Assembly (NCBI RefSeq): GCF_028823635.1
Contig: NZ_JAPEHU010000002.1
Span: forward strand, 62,001 to 126,000
DNA: 64,000 bases
Direction of reading: 5' to 3'
Source: Demequina sp. B12
Lineage (GTDB): Bacteria; Actinomycetota; Actinomycetes; Actinomycetales; Demequinaceae
Of this stretch, positions 32,911-41,258 are shown piece after piece. The notes under the pieces are model-generated. The model worked only from the letters and a program-made list of their open reading frames with translations. It had not been told where the DNA came from and did no database searches. Within the stretch, counting starts at the first letter, position 1. Each line of letters starts with the position of its first letter. Made by a program: the position numbers and the translations under genes.

Positions 32911-33516
32911 ATGGCCGACCAGTTCCCCGTAACGGAATCCGTCATGAATGCCGTCCCCGAACGCCTACGACGGCTCAGGCAACGTCACAGTCTGACGCTC
33001 AAAGACGTGTCGGCGTCGACAGGAGTCTCCGTGAGCACGCTGTCCCGCCTCGAATCGGGGGCGCGCAAGCCATCCCTCGAACTCCTGGTGACATTGGCGC
33101 AGTCGTACCGCGTGCCACTCGATGAACTCGTGGGCATGCCACACGTGGGAGACCCTCGCGTGCGCCTACGCCCACGCCGCCGCAACGGCCGGATCGAAGT
33201 GCCGCTCCATCATCGCGAGAGCGACATCAACGTACTCAAAATTGTCATGCCGCCCCACGCGGGGGAAGCGGATAGGCGTACCCATCCCGGGTCGTCCTGG
33301 ATCTATGTCGTCAACGGGCGCGTGCGCTTGCGCGTGGGCGACAACGAGTGGACCCTCCAGGCCGGAGAAGCAGCCGAGTTCGACACCACGATCCCGCACT
33401 GGTTCGGCGCTGACGGTGACCGCAGCGCAGAGATCCTCAGCATCTATGGTCCTGGCCACCGATGCTTCGGAGACCACGCCCGCCACGACACCCCAGCACA
33501 GGCCCTCGAGGCCTAA
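32911..33516 (+). CDS. XRE-family regulator with cupin sensor domain
   Basis: 201 residues. The HTH covers about residues 15-70 (RLRRLRQRHSLTLKDVSASTGVSVSTLSRLESG) and a cupin_2 domain covers about 110-185 (MPPHAGEADRRTHPGSSWIYVVNG, then TTIPHWFGADGD). The cupin is the ligand-binding part in this common regulator class. The start at ATG 32911 is moderately sure; ATG 32944 would begin just before the HTH. It is divergent from an MFS pump and its stop overlaps the convergent serine hydrolase stop by 4 bp. Confidence 0.88.
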   Translation: MADQFPVTESVMNAVPERLRRLRQRHSLTLKDVSASTGVSVSTLSRLESGARKPSLELLVTLAQSYRVPLDELVGMPHVGDPRVRLRPRRRNGRIEVPLHHRESDINVLKIVMPPHAGEADRRTHPGSSWIYVVNGRVRLRVGDNEWTLQAGEAAEFDTTIPHWFGADGDRSAEILSIYGPGHRCFGDHARHDTPAQALEA

Positions 33517-34556
33517 CGCAGCACGCGCTCCATGCGGCTCAACATCCGGTAGACGAGCCCACGGTTGTGCAACTGGTTGACGGCACCTGCGATGGTGAGG
33601 TCCCGGTCCGGATCGTGGAAAAGCACCGCGCCACTCGCACCCGAATGGCCAATGAAGGGTGGCATGGGGCTGAACGGGGAGAACGCGCGCGGCATGCGGT
33701 ACCGCATGATCCCCAGGCCGTACTCCAGCGGGAAGAACACCGGCCGCCATGTGTGCGTCGCGGCGGCAAGGTGGTCGGCAGAGAACAACTCGCCACCCAG
33801 GTAGCCCTTCATGAAACGCAGCTGATCTGTCGTGGTCGACACGATCGAGCCATCGGCCCCAAACGATGCCATGGCCCGCGGACGGTCAAAGATAGCGTCG
33901 CCGTCCTTGAACGGTGCGACGGTCGCGAACCTGTCGAGTGTGTCCGGGGAGAACACGTAGGTGTCGCGCAGGCCCAGGGGAGCGCCAATCCGGGCCTGGA
34001 AAGCCTGTGGGTACGGCTCGTCGTGACGCTCAATGATCAATTGAAGAAGCTGATAGTTGGTGTCCGAGTAGTGAGCACGCTTGGTGATCCCCGGTGGGTT
34101 GAGCGCTGGCCGCCCGCGCACTAGATCGATAGCCTCGCGCCGGTCCCAGCTGAGGTCTTGCTGGCGAATGCGGGTCAGCATGTTGTCGTTGCCCGCTGTC
34201 TTTGCTTCGAAGTAGTCAGTGATCCCCGAGGTGTGTGCCAGCAGGTGCGCGACGGTGACCGGGTTGTCGCCACGGTCGGTTGTCATGCCGGGAAGTCCGT
34301 CCACGTCCTCCGGTGGCAGTAGTGCCGCCACGGGCGCGTCGAGCGAGTACCGGCGTTCCTCAATGTGTTGGAAGACGATTGCCGCGGTGGCGAGCTTGGT
34401 GATGGAGGCAATGAAGTATTGCTCGCGCGCCCCGTCTTCCAAGTAGGACCATCGGAAGCCTGGCGCGCTGATCGCGAACCGCACTTCATTGGTCTGGCGA
34501 TGCTGGGATGCACGTAAGGCGATGTCGGTGAGAGTGTCGGTAGCGGAGCGCGTCAT
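33513..34556 (-). CDS. Beta-lactamase/peptidase S12-family serine hydrolase
   Basis: 347 residues. The catalytic SxxK is SITK near residue 65, the Tyr motif is YSDTNY near 180, and a late HSGASG replaces KTG. The family covers class C beta-lactamases, DD-peptidases and esterases; with no signal peptide visible, a cytoplasmic esterase or peptidase is more likely than a resistance enzyme. ATG 34556 has CATGAT 6 nt upstream. The upstream flank carries two tandem copies of a motif related to the repeated 11-mer. Confidence 0.87.
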   Translation of the reverse strand: MTRSATDTLTDIALRASQHRQTNEVRFAISAPGFRWSYLEDGAREQYFIASITKLATAAIVFQHIEERRYSLDAPVAALLPPEDVDGLPGMTTDRGDNPVTVAHLLAHTSGITDYFEAKTAGNDNMLTRIRQQDLSWDRREAIDLVRGRPALNPPGITKRAHYSDTNYQLLQLIIERHDEPYPQAFQARIGAPLGLRDTYVFSPDTLDRFATVAPFKDGDAIFDRPRAMASFGADGSIVSTTTDQLRFMKGYLGGELFSADHLAAATHTWRPVFFPLEYGLGIMRYRMPRAFSPFSPMPPFIGHSGASGAVLFHDPDRDLTIAGAVNQLHNRGLVYRMLSRMERVLR

Positions 34557-34562
34557 GCCTTG

Positions 34563-34568
34563 ATCATG
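34563..34568 (-). promoter_or_regulatory. -10 hexamer for the serine hydrolase gene
   Basis: On the minus strand CATGAT is followed by 6 nt and the ATG at 34556. Confidence 0.35.
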
Positions 34569-34587
34569 GGTGGTGTGGCACCGGGGG

Positions 34588-34626
34588 CGCATCGGCCGTG
34601 AGGGTGAGACGCATCGGCCGCGAGGG
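34588..34626. repeat. Two tandem 17 bp repeats
   Basis: CGCATCGGCCGTGAGGG (34588-34604) and CGCATCGGCCGCGAGGG (34610-34626) differ at one position and are spaced 22 bp apart. Their first ten bases equal those of the reverse form of the 11-mer described in the findings. Confidence 0.8.
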
Positions 34627-34703
34627 CGATTAGCGAAATGCGCTCTCCATGCTGTAGAGTCTTATCTCGCGCCAGGCACCGTGACGGTGAATGGACAGCT
34701 AGG

Positions 34704-34776
34704 GGCCCCGTTGTGTAGCGGCCTAGCACGCCGCCCTCTCAAGGCGGTAGCGCGGGTTCGAATCCCGTCGGGGCTA
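34704..34776 (+). tRNA. tRNA-Glu (CUC anticodon)
   Basis: The cloverleaf has acceptor GGCCCCG with CGGGGCT (first pair G-T), anticodon stem CCGCC/GGCGG with loop CTCTCAA giving anticodon CTC, T-loop TTCGAAT and discriminator A at 34776. CCA is not encoded. A TAGAGT -10 candidate is at 34655-34660. Confidence 0.94.
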
Positions 34777-34783
34777 CGGACAA

Positions 34784-34815
34784 AACTCCTCACCGGTTAC
34801 GGTGGGGAGTTTTTT
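34784..34815 (+). terminator. Intrinsic terminator of tRNA-Glu
   Basis: An 11 bp stem (AACTCCTCACC at 34784-34794 with 34801-34811, one G-T pair), a 6 nt loop and a T-run to 34815. Confidence 0.9.
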
Positions 34816-34830
34816 CGTTCTCAGGCCCAG

Positions 34831-35313
34831 TCATGAGGCCGATGCGAGGGCTCGGACATCCTCCATGGTCGCCAAGCGTGCACGCCATTGTGTGACGAGT
34901 GCGGGCGGGGGAGTGCCGCACGCCGAATCCTTCGCGGGCCTGCGCGGCCGCCGGGCCGCAATCCAGTCGTAGATCCCGTTGCGAAGCCGCCGGGGAACTG
35001 CCCGTCCGCAGGTGCCCACAACGCGCCACGGCCAGGCCAGTCCGGCGAGCACCGTGAGGACGGCATCGGACCGTAGCGCTGCGCCCGCGGGTGTGGCGAC
35101 CACCAGGGTGGAGTGGGCGATCTGGGCAGGCAGTCCCTTTGCCGCGAGCGTGGCCGTGCCAACGGAACCCGCCGAGCCTGCAATGAGAAAGCGTCCGTGG
35201 GGGTCGCGCCGGATCAGCCAGGCGACAAAGCCATTGCACAGGCCGCAGTCGCCGTCGAACACCACGATGGGCCGGGGTGCGGGTCCCCGCTGGTCGTGAC
35301 TGGACTCGGCCAC
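34831..35313 (-). CDS. DCC-family (DUF393) thiol-disulfide oxidoreductase-like protein
   Basis: 160 residues. The N-terminal VVFDGDCGLCNGFVAWL contains the family's DxxCxxC motif. The fold is predicted to be thioredoxin-like; YuxK-type members have no proven substrate. The start is GTG 35313, one base after the stop of the IclR-type regulator, so it is translationally coupled to it. The last 20 residues are Arg/Ala-rich. It reads toward, and ends close to, the tRNA-Glu terminator. Confidence 0.87.
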   Translation of the reverse strand: MAESSHDQRGPAPRPIVVFDGDCGLCNGFVAWLIRRDPHGRFLIAGSAGSVGTATLAAKGLPAQIAHSTLVVATPAGAALRSDAVLTVLAGLAWPWRVVGTCGRAVPRRLRNGIYDWIAARRPRRPAKDSACGTPPPALVTQWRARLATMEDVRALASAS

Positions 35314-35314
35314 G

Positions 35315-36034
35315 TTAGTGCTCGGTGCGGCGTAGGACGTCGCTGAGTTGCCGGGCGGCGTCGGTCACGGCTGCGGCGTGTTCGCCTGCGGGGTGTGAGG
35401 TGAGCCGCTCGATGGGGCCGGAGATGGAGACGGCGGCGATGACGGTTCCCGCGGTTCCCCACACGGGCGCGGATACAGACGACACCCCGGATTCGCGTTC
35501 TCCCGCGCTTTCCGCGTAGCCGCGTTCGCGCACCCGTTCCAGATCGGATGCCGAGAACGCTGATCCTGCGAGTCCGGCATGCATGCGTTCCGGTTCGGCC
35601 CATGCCAGCAGGACTTGCGCCGCGGATCCTGCGTGCATGGTCATGGTGGTGCCCACAGGGATGGAGTCGCGTAGACCCACAGGCCGGTCGACGGCGGCGA
35701 TGCAGATGCGTTGTTCCCCGTGAGGTCGGTAGAGCTGGCTGGATTCGCCGGTGCGGTCGCGCAAGGTGGTGAGCACTGGCATGGCGGCGGAGACCAGGCG
35801 GTCTTCGCCCACGGTGGCGGCCAGTTGTGCAAAGCGTGGTCCCAGGACAAACGCACCGTTGCTGTCGCGCCCCAGAAGGTGGTGGTGCTCCAGTGCTAAG
35901 GCGAGCCGATGCACGGTGGGGCGGGCGAGGTGGGTGGCGGTGACGAGCTCGGCCAGGGTGGCGGGGCCCTTCTCGAGGGCCCCCAGAATGGCCGCGGTCT
36001 TGTCTACTACGCCAACGCCGCTATGATTGTCCAT
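35315..36034 (-). CDS. IclR-family regulator (NdgR/LtbR type)
   Basis: 239 residues. A winged HTH (TLAELVTATHLARPTVHRLALALEHHHLL) at about residues 23-52 is followed by the IclR effector domain (SSQLYRPHGEQRICIAAVDRP). Its position divergent from leuCD matches NdgR of Streptomyces and LtbR of Corynebacterium, which regulate leucine (and other amino-acid) biosynthesis. ATG 36034 has TAGTAT 6 nt upstream. A nested palindrome in the 59 bp divergent gap is its likely operator. It is coupled with the downstream DCC gene. Confidence 0.9.
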   Translation of the reverse strand: MDNHSGVGVVDKTAAILGALEKGPATLAELVTATHLARPTVHRLALALEHHHLLGRDSNGAFVLGPRFAQLAATVGEDRLVSAAMPVLTTLRDRTGESSQLYRPHGEQRICIAAVDRPVGLRDSIPVGTTMTMHAGSAAQVLLAWAEPERMHAGLAGSAFSASDLERVRERGYAESAGERESGVSSVSAPVWGTAGTVIAAVSISGPIERLTSHPAGEHAAAVTDAARQLSDVLRRTEH

Positions 36035-36040
36035 AGAGCG

Positions 36041-36046
36041 ATACTA
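36041..36046 (-). promoter_or_regulatory. -10 hexamer for leaderless IclR-type regulator
   Basis: On the minus strand TAGTAT is followed by 6 nt and the ATG at 36034. Confidence 0.5.
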
Positions 36047-36049
36047 GCG

Positions 36050-36069
36050 TCTCACATCGTGAGATGTGA
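36050..36069. promoter_or_regulatory. Palindromic operator in the iclR-leuC gap
   Basis: TCACATC-GTGA-GATGTGA (36052-36069) is a perfect 7 bp inverted repeat; a second one, TCTCAC-ATC-GTGAGA (36050-36064), is nested in it. The site lies 25 bp upstream of leuC and next to the regulator's -10, well placed for control of both. Confidence 0.65.
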
Positions 36070-36093
36070 ACATCTGGAGGTAGAGAGGTAGAT

Positions 36094-37527
36094 ATGGGAA
36101 CCACGCTCGCTGAAAAGCTGTGGGCCAGCCACCTGGTCCGTAAGGGAGAGGGCGGCGCGCCGGACCTCATCTACATTGACTTGCACATGTGCCACGAGGT
36201 CACCAGCCCGCAGGCATTCGAGGGCCTGCGCCTGGCCGGACGTCAGGTCCGCCGCCCGGACCTCACCATTGCGACTGAGGACCACAACACCCCCACGCTC
36301 GACATCGACAAGCCGATCGCGGACCTCACCAGCCGCACCCAGATCGACACCCTGCGCAACAACGCCAAGGAGTTCGGCATCCGCCTGCACTCGCTGGGCG
36401 ACGCCGACCAGGGCGTCGTGCACGTCGTTGGCCCCCAGCTGGGACTGACGATGCCCGGCATGACCGTGGTCTGCGGCGACTCGCACACCTCCACGCACGG
36501 CGCGTTCGGCGCCCTGGCGTTCGGCATCGGCACCTCTGAGGTCGAGCACGTGCTCGCCACCCAGACCCTGCCCCTGAAGCCGTTCAAGACCATGGCGATC
36601 AACGTCAACGGTGAACTGCCGGAAGGCACCACGGCCAAGGACATCATCCTCGCCGTGATCGCGAAGATCGGCACCGGCGGCGGCCAGGGCTACGTCCTGG
36701 AGTACCGGGGCGATGCCATTAAGAGCCTGTCGATGGAAGCACGCATGACCGTGTGCAACATGTCCATCGAAGCCGGTGCCCGTGCAGGTCTGATCGCCCC
36801 CGACCAGACCACCTTCGACTACGTGCAGGGCCGCCCTCACGCACCCGAAGGCGCCGACTGGGACGAGGCCGTCGATTACTGGAAGACCCTCGTCACCGAC
36901 GAAGACGCCGCCTTCGACACCGAGGTCAACCTCGAAGCCGCGGACCTGGAGCCCTTCGTCACCTGGGGCACCAACCCTGGTCAGGGTCTGCCGCTGAGCG
37001 CCAACGTTCCCAACCCGGACGAGATCGCCGACGCCGACCAGCGCGAAGCCGCAGAGAACGCCCTGAAGTACATGGGCCTCACTCCCGGACAGCCGCTGCG
37101 CTCACTCGAGATCGACACCGTGTTCTTGGGTTCGTGCACCAACGGTCGTATCGAGGACCTGCGCGCTGCTGCAGAAATCATCCAGGGCCGCACCAAGGCG
37201 CCGAACACCCGCTTCCTGGTGGTGCCGGGGTCCGCTCGAGTCCGCCTGCAGGCAGAAGCTGAAGGCCTCGACAAGGTCTTCATCGACTTTGGTGCGGAAT
37301 GGCGTAACGCCGGCTGCTCCATGTGCCTGGGTATGAACCCCGACCAGTTGAAGCCGCAGGAGCGTAGCGCCTCGACCTCGAACCGTAACTTCGAAGGCCG
37401 TCAGGGCAAGGGTGGACGTACCCACCTGGTCAGCCCTCTCGTCGCTGCAGCCACGGCTGTGCGCGGCACCCTGTCCAGCCCCGCCGACCTGGCAGACGTC
37501 GACGTGCTCGTCGGCGCTGACGCGTAA
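36094..37527 (+). CDS. leuC: 3-isopropylmalate dehydratase large subunit
   Basis: 477 residues, normal length. The [4Fe-4S] cysteines are in [14 protein letters not shown] and [10 protein letters not shown]. The aconitase-family motif [15 protein letters not shown] is present. With LeuD it isomerises 2-isopropylmalate to 3-isopropylmalate in leucine synthesis. ATG 36094 has AGAGAGGT 5 nt upstream. It is the first gene of a leuC-leuD operon divergent from the IclR-type regulator, with the palindrome in between. Confidence 0.97.
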   Translation: MGTTLAEKLWASHLVRKGEGGAPDLIYIDLHMCHEVTSPQAFEGLRLAGRQVRRPDLTIATEDHNTPTLDIDKPIADLTSRTQIDTLRNNAKEFGIRLHSLGDADQGVVHVVGPQLGLTMPGMTVVCGDSHTSTHGAFGALAFGIGTSEVEHVLATQTLPLKPFKTMAINVNGELPEGTTAKDIILAVIAKIGTGGGQGYVLEYRGDAIKSLSMEARMTVCNMSIEAGARAGLIAPDQTTFDYVQGRPHAPEGADWDEAVDYWKTLVTDEDAAFDTEVNLEAADLEPFVTWGTNPGQGLPLSANVPNPDEIADADQREAAENALKYMGLTPGQPLRSLEIDTVFLGSCTNGRIEDLRAAAEIIQGRTKAPNTRFLVVPGSARVRLQAEAEGLDKVFIDFGAEWRNAGCSMCLGMNPDQLKPQERSASTSNRNFEGRQGKGGRTHLVSPLVAAATAVRGTLSSPADLADVDVLVGADA

Positions 37528-37538
37528 GGAGCGCCGCC

Positions 37539-38177
37539 ATGGAAAAGTTCACCACTCACACTGGCATCGGTGTTCCGCTGCGTCGTTCGAACGTCGACAC
37601 CGACCAGATCATCCCCGCCGTCTACCTCAAGCGCGTCACCAAGACGGGCTTCGACGACGCCCTGTTCGCCGCCTGGCGCGGTGACGAGTCGTTCATCCTG
37701 AACCAGCCGGCATACAAGGCCGGCTCGGTTCTGGTGGCCGGCCCCGACTTCGGTACCGGATCTTCGCGTGAGCACGCAGTGTGGGCGCTGAAGGACTACG
37801 GCTTCCGCGTGGTCATCGCCAGCCGTTTCGCGGACATCTTCCGCGGCAACTCCGGCAAGCAGGGTCTGCTGGCCGCGGTCGTGGAGCAAAGCGACATCGA
37901 ACTGCTGTGGAAGGCCCTCGAGGCCGAGCCCGGCAAGGAGATCACCGTCTCGCTCGAAGACCGCACCGTTACGTGCGGCGACATCACCGTGCCCTTCGAG
38001 ATCGACGACTACGTCCGGTGGCGTCTCATGGAAGGTTTGGATGACATCGGTCTGACCCTTCAGAATGAAGAAGACATCACAGCCTTTGAGGCAACCCGCT
38101 CCGCATGGCGTCCCAAGACCCTTCCTGCCAAGACTGAACCCAAGCAGGAGGTCGTCGCTGCGCGTCCAGCGCAGTAA
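37539..38177 (+). CDS. leuD: 3-isopropylmalate dehydratase small subunit
   Basis: 212 residues. The swivel domain shows [20 protein letters not shown] and the [17 protein letters not shown] motif. It partners LeuC. It starts 11 bp after leuC with TAAGGAG 7 nt upstream. The C-terminal tail after residue 190 is Lys/Pro-rich, as in other actinobacterial LeuD. The MATE gene follows with a gap of about 20 bp and may be read from the same transcript. Confidence 0.97.
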   Translation: MEKFTTHTGIGVPLRRSNVDTDQIIPAVYLKRVTKTGFDDALFAAWRGDESFILNQPAYKAGSVLVAGPDFGTGSSREHAVWALKDYGFRVVIASRFADIFRGNSGKQGLLAAVVEQSDIELLWKALEAEPGKEITVSLEDRTVTCGDITVPFEIDDYVRWRLMEGLDDIGLTLQNEEDITAFEATRSAWRPKTLPAKTEPKQEVVAARPAQ

Positions 38178-38198
38178 CTCTTTGTAAGAACGGAGCTC

Positions 38199-39569
38199 AT
38201 CACGAGCAACGACACCGCTCAGCGACGTCGCGTCGCCCGGCCGCTTCCGCACCGGGCCGCGGCGTCGCTTGCGTTGCCCGCCATCGCTTCCAATGTGGCC
38301 GTGCCCCTAGCAGGCCTGGTGGACACCGCAGCGTTGGGCCACTTTGCGACTGCCACGGACATCGGCGCTGTGGGCCTAGGTGCAGCCGTCGTGTCGACGC
38401 TGTTTTGGATCTTCGCGTTCCTGCGTACCGGCACCACCTCCTTGGTGGGACGGTCTTTGGGACGGGCCGACGCTCCCGGAGCGGTCCGTCACGTCCAGCG
38501 GGCTTTGGGGTTGGCCTTGGCCATGGCCGCAGTGTGGCTGGTGGTCATGTGGGTAGTGGTTCCGGCCATTCTTCACGTGCTGGCACCCGCGGGCCCCGCA
38601 CGGGATGCGGCGATCGCGTACACGCTGATTCGCGGCATGAGCCTGCCGGCGATGCTGCTCGCGCTGGTGGTCTCGGGCTACTTCATTGGGGCTAAGAACA
38701 CGCGCATTCCGCTCGTGATCGCGAGCACCCAGGCAGTCGCGAACATTGTGCTGGACCTCATCTTGGTGGGTGCGCTCGGATACGGGGCTCAGGGGGCCGC
38801 TTGGGGCACGTTCGGTTCGGAACTCATCGGAGCCGCATTGGCGCTCATCTTGCTGTGGCGGAAGCTCACCCCCACCCAGCGGCAGACCTTCCGCGACTGG
38901 CGGGACCGCAGCCTGCGCCAAGGCTGGACCACGCTCTTGAAGTTCAATGGTTCGCTTATGGGACGCACGGCGTTGCTGACCGGAGTGGTCACGTTCGTGG
39001 CCTCGGTGGGCTCGTACTTTGGGCCGGAAGTCTTGGCGGCGAACGCCATCATGCTCCAAATGATGAACCTGGCCTCGTATGCACTGGATGGGTATGCCAA
39101 TGCCGCGGAGGCACTGGTCTCTCACGCGGCGGGCGCCGGGGACGTGCCCCAGTTCCATGCCTCTGTCATTGCGACCGCCATCCCCATGGCTGTGATCGGT
39201 GTAGGGCTCACGCTGGTGTTCTGGCTGGGGAGAGGCGTCATCCTAACGTTGTTGACGGACCTGCCAGACGTGAGATCGACTGCCCTGGAGTATTGGCCGT
39301 GGATTGCGCTGCTGCCATTGCTGTCGTGGGGGGCCTACTGGTTCGACGGGGTCTACTTGGGCGCCGGTCAAGCGGGGCTGATGTTCGGTGCGATGGCGGT
39401 ATCAGTGCTGGGGGTGTTCGTGCCCATGGTGCTGATCAGCGCCGGAACCTCCGGAGGGCTCACTAACGGCATCGTGTGGACCAGTTTCCTCACCCTCAAC
39501 GTGGTCCGCCAGGTCACCTTGGGCGCTGCATATCCGCGCCTGACTCGAAAAGTCGCCAGCGGAACCTAA
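38199..39569 (+). CDS. MATE-family efflux transporter (DinF-like)
   Basis: Twelve membrane segments. The N-terminal part has ASLALPAIASNVAVPLAGLV with DTAALGHF, the DinF-like MATE signature. Such proteins export cationic drugs or metabolites by Na+ or H+ antiport. Start problem: no ATG or GTG lies before TM1. The first legal start is TTG 38274, which cuts off the beginning of TM1. At 38199 an ATC codon follows GGAG and opens a frame with a sensible charged N-terminus (Thr-Ser-Asn-Asp-Thr then an Arg-rich stretch). It is either a rare AUC start or a G-to-C change of an ATG. The coordinates use 38199. Confidence 0.82.
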   Translation: MTSNDTAQRRRVARPLPHRAAASLALPAIASNVAVPLAGLVDTAALGHFATATDIGAVGLGAAVVSTLFWIFAFLRTGTTSLVGRSLGRADAPGAVRHVQRALGLALAMAAVWLVVMWVVVPAILHVLAPAGPARDAAIAYTLIRGMSLPAMLLALVVSGYFIGAKNTRIPLVIASTQAVANIVLDLILVGALGYGAQGAAWGTFGSELIGAALALILLWRKLTPTQRQTFRDWRDRSLRQGWTTLLKFNGSLMGRTALLTGVVTFVASVGSYFGPEVLAANAIMLQMMNLASYALDGYANAAEALVSHAAGAGDVPQFHASVIATAIPMAVIGVGLTLVFWLGRGVILTLLTDLPDVRSTALEYWPWIALLPLLSWGAYWFDGVYLGAGQAGLMFGAMAVSVLGVFVPMVLISAGTSGGLTNGIVWTSFLTLNVVRQVTLGAAYPRLTRKVASGT

Positions 39570-39689
39570 CGGGTGAGCGGTCCGTGGGCAGTGCAACGCC
39601 CGTTGACCGTCGCACTGCGCACCGTCGCACCGCCGTGCCTCCGCACCGCCGCCCGCGCATCGCGTCACCGCCGCACCGTCAGGCCGTGC

Positions 39690-39695
39690 CATGCT
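39690..39695 (+). promoter_or_regulatory. -10 hexamer for CPBP-like gene
   Basis: CATGCT is followed by 7 nt and the ATG at 39703. Confidence 0.35.
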
Positions 39696-39702
39696 GGCCC
39701 CC

Positions 39703-40545
39703 ATGTCCCCGACTTCTGTCAGCGGCACCGACACCGCGGTCAGCCTGACGATGCGCGATGTCTTGCGTGTCGCATCGGCCCTTCTGGTGTGCGGCGCTGC
39801 CGTCTTGCTCTTTGCTGTCCACGTCCGTCCCGCGGGCTATCTGCCGCTGCTGCTGGGTGTTGCCCTGGCGTGGTGGGTGGACCGGGAGCTCGCCAAGGAC
39901 CTCACGCTCATCGCGGCGGGTCAGGTCATCATTTCCGCGATCTCGTTGCAGGCGGACCTCTCCAATGCGGGGATTGCGCGGTTTGCCGTGGCGCTCAGCC
40001 TGGCGGTGCTGGTGCCGTGGGCGCTGGCACGGTGGTGGCGCGGTCATGGTGCGGTCAGGTTCCCTGTGCGGACGGGGAAGAAGTGGACGCGGGGCCAGTG
40101 GGTGTACCTGGCGGTGACGCTCGTGGTGGGCTACCTGGTGTTGCCGTACTACTTCATCGGTTCCGGCGCGTACCTGAACTGGCCTGACTTGAGCGGTGAC
40201 ACCGATGTGTGGCGCCTGTTCCTGGGCGTGAACGCCGTGGGAATCTGGGACGAGTTGTTCTTCATTTGCACGGTGTTTGCGCTGCTACTCAGGCATTTCC
40301 CGTTGTGGCTGGCGAATGTGTTGCAGTCGATCGTGTTCGTCTCCTTCTTGTGGGAGTTGGGGTACCGGGAGTGGGGTCCCGCCCTCACCATTCCGTTCGC
40401 GTTGGTGCAAGCATGGTTGTTTGTGAAGTCCAAGTCCCTCAGCTATGTGGTGGCGGTGCATCTGTTGTTTGATGCGGTGGTGTTCGCGGCCCTGGTGCAC
40501 GCACGCCGGCCCGAGTTGTTCGACATCTTTGTGACCGCACCATGA
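39703..40545 (+). CDS. CPBP (Abi/CaaX)-like membrane protein with degenerate active site
   Basis: 280 residues, eight or so membrane segments. The C-terminal half resembles the CPBP glutamic protease fold, but the motifs are altered: EExxxR reads DELFFI, the histidine of FxxxH is not found, and only HLLFD fits HxxxN/D. It is probably not an active protease, or is a distant relative. ATG 39703 has a -10 element 7 nt upstream; ATG 39691 would place the promoter inside the gene. The stop overlaps the next gene's start by 4 nt. Confidence 0.72.
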   Translation: MSPTSVSGTDTAVSLTMRDVLRVASALLVCGAAVLLFAVHVRPAGYLPLLLGVALAWWVDRELAKDLTLIAAGQVIISAISLQADLSNAGIARFAVALSLAVLVPWALARWWRGHGAVRFPVRTGKKWTRGQWVYLAVTLVVGYLVLPYYFIGSGAYLNWPDLSGDTDVWRLFLGVNAVGIWDELFFICTVFALLLRHFPLWLANVLQSIVFVSFLWELGYREWGPALTIPFALVQAWLFVKSKSLSYVVAVHLLFDAVVFAALVHARRPELFDIFVTAP

Positions 40546-41258
40546 CGGGGGACAGTGCCGCGAGGGCTTCCCCTGTGCCGCCGCTGCATCGCTTGGGACC
40601 GCTTGATGCGTTGGTGATGTGGGCACGCCGCTCTGCCTCGTTGGGGCGCACCGTGGTCATCGGGGTCGCGGGACCGCCGGGTGCGGGGAAGTCCACGACC
40701 GCGGCGCTGTGGGCACAGCAGATCAGCGACGGGGGCTTCCCTGCAGTCGTGGCGCCGATGGATGGGTTTCACTTCAGCGCGGACGTGCTCCGTGAACGCG
40801 GGCTGGCGCATCGCAAGGGTGCGCCGGACACGTTCGATGTTGAGGCGTTGAAGGGCGCGCTCGCGGCTGTGCGTGAGCCTCACCGTGCGGCTGTGCCGTG
40901 GCCCACCTATGACCGGGAGCGTCACGACGTTGTCGCACACGGGATGAGCGTGCCGCCTCAGGCCGCAGTGGTCATTGTCGAGGGCAACTATCTGTTGCTC
41001 AAGGACGAGCCGTGGGCGGGCATCGGCGCATATCTCGATGAAGCATGGTTCCTCGACGTGCCATGGGAGGTGACGCGTCAGCGGCTCATCGACAGACGGG
41101 TCGCGACGGGTCGTGAGGCCGATGCTGCGGTTGCCTGGGTCGACTCGGTAGACCGGGACAACGATGCGGTGGTGCGGGCCACCCGTGCAGGGGCGGACCG
41201 GGTGGTGACGGGGGAGCAGTTACCCCAGCCAGGCGCGGGTGCCGAACGACCCGAGTGA
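40542..41258 (+). CDS. P-loop nucleoside/nucleotide kinase-family protein (uridine kinase/PanK-like)
   Basis: 238 residues. Walker A GPPGAGKST is near residues 44-52. PMDGFHFS and PTYDRERHD are typical of the uridine kinase/pantothenate kinase group, including sugar kinases like FrcK of fructose uptake loci. The substrate is not evident. ATGA overlap couples it to the membrane protein before it. Its 3' end overlaps the convergent PfkB gene by 39 bp. Confidence 0.85.
   Translation: MTGDSAARASPVPPLHRLGPLDALVMWARRSASLGRTVVIGVAGPPGAGKSTTAALWAQQISDGGFPAVVAPMDGFHFSADVLRERGLAHRKGAPDTFDVEALKGALAAVREPHRAAVPWPTYDRERHDVVAHGMSVPPQAAVVIVEGNYLLLKDEPWAGIGAYLDEAWFLDVPWEVTRQRLIDRRVATGREADAAVAWVDSVDRDNDAVVRATRAGADRVVTGEQLPQPGAGAERPE

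Noticed and set aside
33513-34556. Beta-lactamase resistance gene
   Set aside because: SxxK and YxN-like motifs are present, but no signal peptide or KTG; an esterase/DD-peptidase-like S12 protein fits better.
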